Shown: positions 8,907 through 15,156 of the stretch, piece by piece
Position numbering within the stretch: the stretch's first letter is position 1
Layout: each line of letters begins with the position of its first letter
Assembly (NCBI GenBank): GCA_027943245.1
Contig: JANDJZ010000792.1
Location: forward strand, 1-15,156
Source: Acanthamoeba sp. SK_2022b
Lineage: Eukaryota; Discosea; Longamoebia; Acanthamoebidae
Reading direction: 5' to 3'
Length of the DNA stretch: 15,156 nucleotides
Position numbers and translations under genes: made by a program
Notes under the pieces: generated by a model
The model's input: only the letters and a program-made list of their open reading frames with translations
The model's database searches: none
Told to the model about the DNA's origin: nothing

Positions 8907-9966
8907 TTTTGGGTTAGGACGGGGAACAGCCATGGGCTCACAAGCGCTGGGCCGTCTCCCCAAGATTCGAAGGGACAGGAGCAGCAGTCGGCCGCCGTGA
9001 GCCTCGCGCTGGGCTCCATCACGGGCTCCGCCACCAACAGCTCCGACCGGAACATCACCGCTCGCGACGGTATGCCTGTCACAGTGCCCGAGCGCAAACG
9101 AACACTGCTGATATGGCCCATGTGCGATGCATGCAGGCAGTTGGGCGACGGTGGAGAACAACACGCTGGGCGCCGACCAGTCGTTCCGTTACTCGTGCGC
9201 GCTCGACTTCCCGTCGTCGACAACTCCTGGGACATTCGGGCTGCAGTTCTACCTCTTTGCCAACACCACGCAGATCAGCCTCGGTGACGAGGGGGGCGCC
9301 CCCGTCAACTTCAGCGTGTCGCCGGCCTACGCCAAGCTCACGGTGAGCATCAGCGACTGGGTGTGGGAGTCGCCCGACGACCCCGACGAGCGGGCCCAGA
9401 TACGAGTGGCCATCAGCCCGGCCTTCACCGGCTTCAAGGAGGTCACCGGCGCCAACGCCGGCTACGTGCGCGAATTCGATCTGGCGGGGCAGCAGACGAG
9501 CTACGCCCAGGGCACCACGGTAACTCGGCTGCGATTGGTGGAGGCCGTCGAGCTCGACGGCAAGCTCGTGCTGGCCAAAGAGCAAGGCAGTGGGCGTAAG
9601 GCCGTGGAGTTTAGCCTGGATGCGAGCACCTCGAGCCTGGTGTTGTCGTTCGCCAGGTTCAACACGAGTGTCGTCTACGATCCCGGTAAGTCGTTTTTGA
9701 AGTGTTTGAACCAACGGTAGATAGACACGGGGCACTGACGTGTAGTGGACGTGACAGACGTGGGCGTGCTGTTGACGGGGAGAAGCGACGGAAGCAGCAG
9801 CAGCGACAACACGGGCCTCATCATTGGAGTGGCAGTGGCCATCCCATTGGCGATCATCGTGGTGGTGGGCGTGATCGCAGCAGCCGTGGCCATCTCCTAC
9901 TGGCGAAAGAGGCAACGATCGAACGTTGCGACCAGCATCAATTTCTCCCACGACGACAACCTTTAA
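6310..9966 (+). CDS. Modular type I membrane glycoprotein, beta-helix-like, 17 exons
   Basis: Exons: 6310-6393, 6488-6669, 6752-6858, 6998-7063, 7183-7284, 7435-7512, 7604-7666, 7763-7837, 7919-8014, 8112-8177, 8257-8340, 8407-8502, 8577-8657, 8727-8858, 8965-9069, 9137-9685, 9746-9966; 728 aa. Exon 1 encodes a signal peptide (LLASFVAALAAMSVSF). Exon 2 resembles the start of a right-handed beta-helix (TALSSASNGDHVVVSAGNYS). Exons 5-13 mostly encode 20-35-residue modules with a central Trp, often W-x-Q-x-G-N (TWIQSGS, TWKQTGN, QWQQDA, VWQQNGN, TWLQNGN, TWSQNGA). Exon 16 is a single 183-residue domain I do not recognise. Exon 17 carries the only membrane span (residues about 679-708) and a 20-residue basic cytoplasmic tail. 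I count 18 N-glycosylation sequons before the span. An adhesion or recognition role at the cell surface is inferred. The exon 1-2 join is the least certain: acceptor 6487 keeps frame but ends AAAG, whereas the better-looking CACACAG at 6518 would need a different donor (for example 6440). Confidence 0.75.
6902..6955. other. AT-only island within intron 3
   Basis: Almost pure A/T sequence (AATTAATTAAATTCTAAAT onward) inside the 139-bp intron 6859-6997 of an otherwise GC-rich gene. It includes a small inverted repeat AATATTT/AAATATT. Confidence 0.8.
7299..8717. repeat. C and G homopolymer runs in successive introns
   Basis: Runs of 9-12 identical bases occur in introns of the modular glycoprotein gene: C at 7299-7308, G at 7416-7427, C at 7574-7582, G at 7848-7858, C at 8072-8082, C at 8223-8233, C at 8708-8717. 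None falls in an exon. The C runs may serve as pyrimidine tracts for the following acceptor. Confidence 0.85.
8876..8910 (+). repeat. TTTTTA tandem repeat in intron 14
   Basis: Four exact TTTTTA copies (8876-8899), then degraded T-rich copies, in the intron 8859-8964 between the last short exons of the glycoprotein gene. Confidence 0.9.
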
Positions 9967-9980
9967 GGTGGCGGTAAAAA

Positions 9981-9986
9981 AATAAA
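9981..9986 (+). promoter_or_regulatory. Polyadenylation signal AATAAA of the glycoprotein gene
   Basis: AATAAA begins 15 bp after the TAA stop of the modular membrane glycoprotein, so the 3' UTR is probably very short. Confidence 0.6.
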
Positions 9987-9993
9987 TTATGCC

Positions 9994-10003
9994 TATTTAA
10001 AGG
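9994..10003 (+). promoter_or_regulatory. TATA-like element for the downstream coiled-coil gene
   Basis: TATTTAAAGG lies 80 bp before the ATG at 10083 and only 8 bp after the AATAAA of the upstream gene. The position fits a TATA box, and the whole intergenic space is 116 bp. Confidence 0.45.
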
Positions 10004-10082
10004 TTGCCGGCATTTCGGAAAAGGAAAGTGGCACGATCACTAGACAGGAGGCAAGCGAGTAGACGAGAGATAAGCGAAGGGG

Positions 10083-11315
10083 ATGAGGCCAAACGTGGTG
10101 GACATTGCAAGCCTGCTAGAGAAGGCGTCGATGCAAGAGTTTCGCAAGCAGGGCTCTGGTACGACCCCTGCAGTAAGCCAACGTGCGATGGCTACTCGTT
10201 CTTCGACCAACACGAACGCTTTCCCCGCGGACGCCAAACCGTCAAGGTGAGTTTTCTCCCTCTTGTGAAAACGTTTAGAGTATACTGAAGGATGATGTAC
10301 AGTGGATCCTCAGCGTCTCAGAGTCAGGACACGAATTCGTCCTGGTCAAGCATGCCGGCAGCAGCGTTGGCACCCTCTGTCCCTACATCGAAGCTCGGGC
10401 TTACTGCTTCGATCTCGAACCCCACGCTGCTACAGCAAGCGGATGATCTGCAGCAGCTGTGCCATCGCCAGCAGTGGCAAGCAAACGCAGAAAAGGTACT
10501 AGATGAGCTCAAGGAAGCAAAGGCCAACTTGGCCCTACACCAAGGCCTGCTGGAGAACCTAATCGGAGAACGTACGTCCTCAACCCGGGTCGATCAGTCA
10601 AGACTGGGCATAACTAACGCTTCTGTCGGTGAAGTGAAGGGCCTCGTGCCGATGCTGATGAAGAAAAACCAAGCGGAGGACCAAGGGCTGGCCCAGTTCA
10701 TGCAGCAGGTACCAAGCCAGCTTCTTGCCCACGGAGTTAGCAACTGCGCTCACGCTACCGAGAGGACAGGTAGGAACGATGCTCGTCGGCTTTCAAGCCC
10801 AGCTCCAGGCCTTGTCTTCGAGCAAGGAGACCGAAAAGAAGGCGATAGCCTCGCTCTTGCTCCGCGCGGAGCAAGAGACTAACCGCAAGATGGAGCGTAC
10901 GAAGGATGACCTCGCCAGCGAAGTGCAGCGCATCGTCGATAACGCGAACCACAAGCTCCTGGAGTCGACCAGGACTCTTCTGGAGCAACGAGATGGACAG
11001 CTGTTGGAGCGTATACGAGAAGAGGTCAAACGAGCCGTAGTCGAGGCGAGCAATGACGTCGAGCTGACTGTGAACCCTCTGTCGCAATACGCCGAGACGC
11101 AGAAGAAGGCGGCTGAGCCCGTGCTGGACGATCTCGATCTCTTTGCGTGCGGCGGAACGGACGAGAAGACCCCGAAGAAGAGGACGGCGCCACCCGAGCC
11201 GAAGCAGGTCCGCCCGAACCTCGACAACAACGACGGCTACATGGAGAAGGTGAGGAACAAGATACTGAACGCACGTAAGAAGAGGCGGTGCGACGATATG
11301 CCCGATTCGGCGTAG
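10083..11315 (+). CDS. Coiled-coil protein of unknown function
   Basis: Four exons: 10083-10246, 10303-10571, 10635-10708, 10770-11315; 350 aa, stop TAG 11313-11315. The phases are consistent (2, 1, 0) and each intron has GT-AG ends; the second has a clear branch-like ACTAAC. The start MRPNVVDIASLLEKASMQEF is the first ATG that joins in phase. The first 100 residues are Ser/Thr/Ala-rich. Helical coiled-coil stretches follow in exon 2 (LLQQADDLQQLCHRQQWQ, AEKVLDELKEAKANLALH) and especially in exon 4 (from KETEKKAIASLLLRAEQE through LLERIREEVKRAVVE). The C-terminal 70 residues are basic and disordered, ending with ILNARKKRRCDDMPDSA, whose KKRR could be a nuclear signal. No family is recognised. 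The 63-bp second intron is stop-free and in frame, so retention would simply insert 21 residues. Confidence 0.7.
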
Positions 11316-11394
11316 AGAGCTGCTTGTGCGTTCATCGTTTGCTTACGAGATATACAGTCGCTCTCCCCTCCGTCTCGCCGCTTCTTGGCTACCT

Positions 11395-12987
11395 CTAGTC
11401 GTCCCATTCGCCGTTGTCCTCCTCCTCCTCCTCCGGCTCCTCCTCTCGGATCGCGAATCGTCGGCTCTGCAGCGCTCGTGCCAAGGCTCCCGCAATCGAG
11501 TCCTGGTTTCGAAATCAAAGAGAGCTTTGAGAGAGAGCTCTCTCGATCCGACGCGCAAGCGCAAGCACGCAAATGGTGGCCTCACCTCTTCCTGCACAGA
11601 CAGGTTCTTCACATCGGGCAGCGCCTCGACCTTCTTCAGCGCCACGCCGCCGCGGATCGCCGAGAACATGTCCCCCGACGAGCCCTCGTTCGCCACCTGA
11701 GTACGGGGCAACAGCGACCGAGTCAGCGATGCGAGAGGCGCGTGTGGACGCGCGAGGGGCGTGTACCGAGGGCTTGAGGGCCGGAGGCGGTGGGGACGCC
11801 GCAGCGCTGTCGGTGTGCTGGACCGGAGAGGGAGCGGCCGGAGCTGGCGGAGCCGAAGGTATGTCGGAGGCCTCAACCTCGACGCTCTCCACCTTCACGG
11901 GACCGGCCGCCTCGCTGGCGTCCCCGTTCTGCGCTCCCGCATGCGCAGGGACCGCTGGGCTCGGCGGCGCCGCTGCCGCTTGACCACCAACACCTTTTGT
12001 CGACGTGCATTGTCAAGCGCGAGGCACGACTACTACTACTACTACTTCGCGACACACACGCGGCATACCCGGCTGGCTGCCCAGGGAGCTGGCGACGAAC
12101 GAGACGATGAACATGGCGGTCTCCTTGTCCTGCATCTGCTCTTCCGTGACGCCGGCCTTGGACATCAGCTTCTTCCACTCGTTCGGGATGTTGAAGATCT
12201 GAGATGCCCGCCCCACTTGCGTTAGTCTGTGTCCGGCCCATGCGCGTATCCATATCGATCACGCGGCGCGTACATCAAAGCCGCCTTCGGGAGTCCACCC
12301 GATGTGAGCTTCGTGCTTGAAGCCCTGCGGAGCGCCGATCGCCACGTCGGCCTCTTCCTCCTCTTCGCCCTTGAAAAAGGTGAGCAACTGCAACACACAC
12401 ACACACACACACACACACGTTGGGCGATCAGTTCCGTTCTCGCTTGGACTTCGACTTCGCCATCCTCGAGAAAATGAGTTGGTGAGTACCGATGGCTTCT
12501 TGTGTTGCTTCTCGAGCTGCTTCTGCCTTTCTCGTTCCTCCTGGAGGAATCGAGCGTTGATGTCCTCCTTTTCGCGGTTGAGCTGCTCCATCTTCTTCTT
12601 GTAGAACTCGAACTCCTCTTCCTTGGTCATGTGTTCGGTGGCGCCCTCTGGCCGAGGCGCGTCGATCACCTTGAGGCCGCTGGTCGTGAGCGATTGGTCA
12701 GTCGAGGCCTCCTCCTCTCTTCCGCTTTCGTTCTTAGCCTTCGCTTCGTGTTTCTCGTCCGGGTCGGCCACTTCGCTCCTCGTGTGTTCTTCACCGTGCT
12801 TGTGTTCGGGGAGGTGAGAGATCGAGGAAGGTGGCGGGTGGGTAGATGAAGATGAAGATGAAGATGAAGATGAAGAATTATAATGAAGCGAGGCAGGGTA
12901 GGGCTCAGCTGCCGAGTGTTGGTGGGTAGAAGGGCGCAGCAGTGGCTCTCGACCTTCCTCAGCCGGAGACGAAGAACAACAGCCCAT
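11395..12987 (-). CDS. WASP-family actin nucleation-promoting factor with acylated N-terminus, no WH1
   Basis: Read on the minus strand, exons: 12987-12490, 12387-12274, 12198-12069, 11993-11767, 11696-11586, 11502-11395; 395 aa. Residues 1-7 are MGCCSSS, matching the N-myristoylation pattern (Gly2, Ser6) with two adjacent Cys for palmitoylation. Then come poly-Ser (38-48), a charged linker and a coiled coil (about 121-164). Exons 2-3 encode a CRIB/GTPase-binding domain (IGAPQGFKH, HIGW, GGFD, about 183-204) plus the WASP-type continuation NEWKKLMSKAGVTEEQMQD, DKETAMFIVSF. Exon 4 is Pro/Ala-rich. Exon 5 carries a WH2 actin-binding motif (MFSAIRGGVALKKVE). Exon 6 has the central helix (GALARALQSRRFAIR) and the acidic Arp2/3-binding tail ending EDNGEWDD. 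By family knowledge it links Rho-type GTPases to Arp2/3-driven actin branching. The WH1 domain is absent. A second in-frame acceptor (exon 2 from 12369) would drop six residues. Confidence 0.9.
12393..12418. repeat. (AC)13 microsatellite beside a 3' splice site
   Basis: In the sense of the minus-strand WASP gene this is a (TG)n tract that runs directly into TTGCAG, the preferred acceptor of intron 1. Confidence 0.9.
12844..12881. repeat. Hexanucleotide repeat coding for poly-Ser
   Basis: GAAGAT repeats on the plus strand read TCTTCA on the minus strand and encode the run of 11 serines (residues 38-48) in the WASP-family protein. Confidence 0.9.
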
Positions 12988-13277
12988 CTCAATGAGCGAG
13001 ATTTTACACGTCGAAGATCGATTTGGCTCGACTCGCAACGATGCAAGAGACAAGCGTGGCTCGCAACGATGTAAGAGTTTGTGCAAGAAGGTAGAGGGAC
13101 CGAGCGGCTGGGCTGGAGCAACACGACGTAATACTTACAATTCCCTTTCATTTTCGCCAAGCCGCCTTTCTCTCTTTCTCTGCTATCTTTAGAGGCCTCC
13201 GGCTCGTTACAGTCGCCGCAGCAGGCCTCCTTAACGGGCAAGGAGCTGGAAGTGAGGGACGCAAGATATATTGCTAC
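12988..13277 (-). promoter_or_regulatory. Rab 3' flank and WASP-family gene 5' flank
   Basis: The 290 bp between the Rab stop and the WASP-family start must hold the 3' end of one gene and the promoter of the other. An AATATA, a weak poly(A) signal variant, lies just after the Rab stop (about 13265-13270). I see no clear TATA box. Confidence 0.35.
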
Positions 13278-13993
13278 TCAGCACATGCATGGCGGGTGGT
13301 TGTCTGAAGGCGGTTCGATGAGAGATCGCGGGATCGTCCTTGGGGGCTCGGGGTCCGAGTTCACTCGTTGCTTGTAGACCTGCTTGGCCAGCAGCTGGAA
13401 GGCTTGCTCGACGCCCTCGTTCTTCTTGGCCGAGGTCTCCACCAGGCTGTTGGCCCCTCCGCAGTACTGCTCGACGAACGCTCGCACGGCCTCTTCGGGG
13501 ACTGCTCGGGCAGACGTGAGATCGGTCTTGGTGCCCACCACCACTACGGGGCACGAAGTAGGCGCAAATCGCTTGACCTCTTGCAGCCAGTAGCCCAGGT
13601 TCTCGAATGACGAGGCGTTGGTTGTGTCGTAGGCCAGCATGATGCCATGAGCACCGCGGTAGTAGCTCGCCACGATGGTTCGAAACTTCTCTTGCCCTAC
13701 GTAGAGACAACAAGCGCGAAGGATGAGTCTCACGCTCGAGCTAGGTCACCCGGCAAGGTGCAAAGATGGGGTGAAGGAGGTGGGGTACCGGCCGTGTCCC
13801 AGATCTGTAGCTTGATGACCTTGTTGTTCAGTGTGGTTGTGCGGAACTTGAAGTCGACGCCGATGGTGGAGAGGGTGGCGTCGTGGTAGGTCTCGTCTGC
13901 AAATCGAGTGAGCAGGCAACTCTTGCCCACTCCTGAGTCGCCGATGAGTATCAGCTTGAAGATGTGGTCATAGTCCGTCGTTGTGTGTGCCAT
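13278..13993 (-). CDS. Rab-family small GTPase
   Basis: Two exons on the minus strand, 13993-13789 and 13696-13278, joined in phase 1 within the switch II motif (DTA|GQE); 207 aa, the usual Rab size. All nucleotide-binding motifs are present: P-loop GDSGVGKS (18-25), switch I with Thr43 (STIGVDF), WDTAGQE (65-71), TKTD (124-127) and ETSAK (155-159). STIGVDF and the sequence after DTAGQE ([18 protein letters not shown]) resemble the Rab1/Rab8/Rab35 group. The C-terminus HPPCMC is a CxC double-prenylation motif for membrane attachment. The NKxD motif has Thr in place of Asn, a replacement seen in Rho-type GTPases and compatible with guanine binding. The start [14 protein letters not shown] puts the P-loop at the normal distance. 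An in-frame ATG 35 codons upstream is less likely. Role inferred: vesicle traffic. Confidence 0.92.
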
Positions 13994-14221
13994 CTGTGTA
14001 TTGCGTAGTACGCTCTGTGTCTTGCCGCCGCTCGCTTGATCTGTTGGCGTGTGGATGGACCCAACTGCCTTTTGTAGGTGGGTTATGTCTCGGGCCATCG
14101 TCGGCTTCCGGTCCGGTGCGTTCGTGGCGATCGGACGCGGCTTCCACCTCCGCCGTTCCTACCACGCCCGGTTATATCCGGGTTTCGCGGTAATTGGCTT
14201 CCCTGAACATTTATCTCGCGA

Positions 14222-14236
14222 TTTATTTGTTTTATT
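14222..14236 (-). promoter_or_regulatory. Two AATAAA polyadenylation signals
   Basis: On the minus strand, AATAAA occurs at 14236-14231 and again at 14227-14222, starting about 10 bp after the TAA stop of the membrane protein gene ending at 14246. Confidence 0.6.
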
Positions 14237-14245
14237 TAGTTTTTT

Positions 14246-15009
14246 TTAGGTGGTCTTCTTCTTGTAGACGAACCGGAGCAATGGGTCGGCCTCTTCCTCT
14301 TCGGTGAGCTCTGGCCTTCGCCACACTCTGCTCTCCTTCTTGGGCGCGACGACCGCCTCTTCCTCGGCCGACGAATCCGTAGTGGCGCCGTAGTCGTGGG
14401 CGCTTCCGTACGCATCCATCGTCGTCGCCTTGGCGCTGCTCCTCGCGTTCTGCTTCGCCCGCTTCTCCTCTCGCTCCTTGGCCATGTCCTCCCGCAGCAT
14501 CCGATTGTAGCTGCCCCGCCACGTCAGCACGCGCTTGGCCCTCGCTCGAGAACGAAAGCAAAAACGAAACGAAACGAAACGAAACGAAAGCGAAACGTTT
14601 GGTTTGGTTTGGTTGTGTTGGGTGGCGAGGGTTTTTACCTTCGTGCGACGCAGAGGAAGATGAAGATGAGGACCATGAAGGCGGTCACCCCCAGCACGAT
14701 GATGCCGGATATGAGCCACCACCGCACGATCGTCTCCAACTGGTCCAGTTCCTGTTGGCCATGCGCAGCGACAGTTGGTTTTTGCGTGAGGCCACCAACA
14801 CACACGCGCGTGAGGAGGATAGGCTGAGGCTGAAGGCCCGCGCGCGCGGTACCATGTAGACGATAAAGTCGATGAAGGTCTCGTTGCACGCGCAGGGCAC
14901 CGAGCGGTTGTCGGGGCCGAGGCATTGGAATGAGTCGTGCAACGAAGGGAAGATGAGCCGAATGTCGGCCGACACGGGCGACGTGATGTGATTGAGGTCA
15001 TATCTGCAC

Positions 15010-15084
<75 letters not shown>

Positions 15085-15156
15085 CGATGAGGAGCCATAG
15101 GTGTGCGGTAGAGAGGGGTTGGGGGGGGCCTAACCGCGTATCGACGTAAACGGACT
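14246..15156 (-). CDS. Single-pass membrane protein with dilysine C-terminus (partial)
   Basis: Minus strand; the start lies beyond the right edge. Exons: 15156-15135, 15003-14853, 14751-14639, 14510-14246; phases 2, 0, 2 all agree, giving the last 182 residues. The visible ectodomain (VYVDTRYDLNHITSPVSADI onward) has three cysteines (CLGPDN, CACNET) and two N-glycosylation sequons (NRS, NET). One membrane span (WWLISGIIVLGVTAFMVLIF) leads into an 88-residue charged cytoplasmic tail. The tail starts with a Tyr-based motif (YNRM), contains an acidic dileucine motif (EADPLL), and ends YKKKTT, that is, Lys at -3 and -4, the KKxx signal for COPI retrieval to the ER in type I proteins. Family not recognised; the gene product probably cycles in the secretory or endocytic pathway (inference). 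Confidence 0.75.
14565..14589. repeat. (CGAAA)5 tandem repeat in intron
   Basis: Five exact CGAAA copies, read as TTTCG on the sense strand of the membrane-protein gene. They lie in the last intron (14638-14511), about 55 bp before its acceptor. Confidence 0.95.
15011..15082. repeat. (AC)36 microsatellite beside a 3' splice site
   Basis: 72 bp of uninterrupted AC. In the sense of the minus-strand membrane-protein gene it is a (TG)36 tract that ends a few bases before the acceptor TTGTGTTGTGCAG of the intron 15134-15004. Confidence 0.95.

Noticed and set aside
9079..9951. 290-codon antisense frame opposite exon 16 of the glycoprotein
   Set aside because: It is a GC-rich shadow with His/Val/Arg bias; the sense strand has continuous phase-consistent splicing, sequons and a membrane span.
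12988..13086. Upstream in-frame ATG adding 33 residues to the WASP-family protein
   Set aside because: It would make the MGCCSSS acylation signal internal, and the extra sequence shows no domain.
13560..13630. Possible loss of function in the Rab because NKxD reads TKTD
   Set aside because: Thr at this position is tolerated in Rho-type GTPases, and all other motifs, length and the CxC end are intact.
13994..14098. Upstream in-frame ATG adding 35 residues to the Rab
   Set aside because: The start at MAHTTTDY places the P-loop at the normal distance from the N-terminus; the extra segment looks like untranslated leader.

Overview
The window looks like nuclear DNA from a GC-rich, intron-dense protist. 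An Acanthamoeba-like amoebozoan is my best guess. The grounds are short GT-AG introns (mostly 55-150 bp), tight gene spacing, no bacterial ribosome-binding-site or operon logic, and a gene set of Rab GTPase, WASP-family actin nucleation factor and large glycosylated surface proteins. The organism is inferred from gene content and style, not proven.

Layout. Plus strand: the 3' end of an unknown gene (1-506); a small SANT/Myb-like nuclear protein with a histone-H1-like Lys/Ala/Thr tail (689-1597); about 1.3 kb without a convincing gene; a secreted coiled-coil protein with a mucin-like Thr/Pro block (2922-4973); about 1.3 kb of low-complexity DNA that seems to hold the end of a transcript of unclear coding status (4974-6309); a 17-exon type I membrane glycoprotein (6310-9966); and a coiled-coil protein (10083-11315). 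Minus strand, read from the right edge: the 3' part of a single-pass membrane protein ending in a dilysine signal (15156-14246), a Rab-family GTPase (13993-13278), and a WASP-family protein (12987-11395) that converges on the coiled-coil gene with 79 bp between the two stop codons.

Two genes stand out. (1) In the 6310-9966 gene, thirteen consecutive internal exons (exons 4-16) all have lengths divisible by three and are all flanked by phase-1 introns. Most of the small ones encode one 20-35-residue module around a Trp and a short polar Q/N/G turn. I read this as one exon per rung of a beta-helix-like surface protein, in which any module could be skipped or duplicated without a frameshift. (2) The WASP-family protein has a clear GTPase-binding domain and a WH2-central-acidic tail, but no WH1 domain. 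It starts instead with MGCCSSS, a textbook dual-acylation signal like that of the late-endosomal anchor LAMTOR1, followed by a poly-Ser tract and a coiled coil.

How the genes might work together: the Rab and the WASP protein are both membrane-trafficking or actin factors and lie head-to-tail, and two other genes encode type I membrane proteins. There is no evidence of co-regulation. Exon borders were built by hand from splice signals, reading phase and protein sense. Most are self-consistent, but they are not backed by transcript data.
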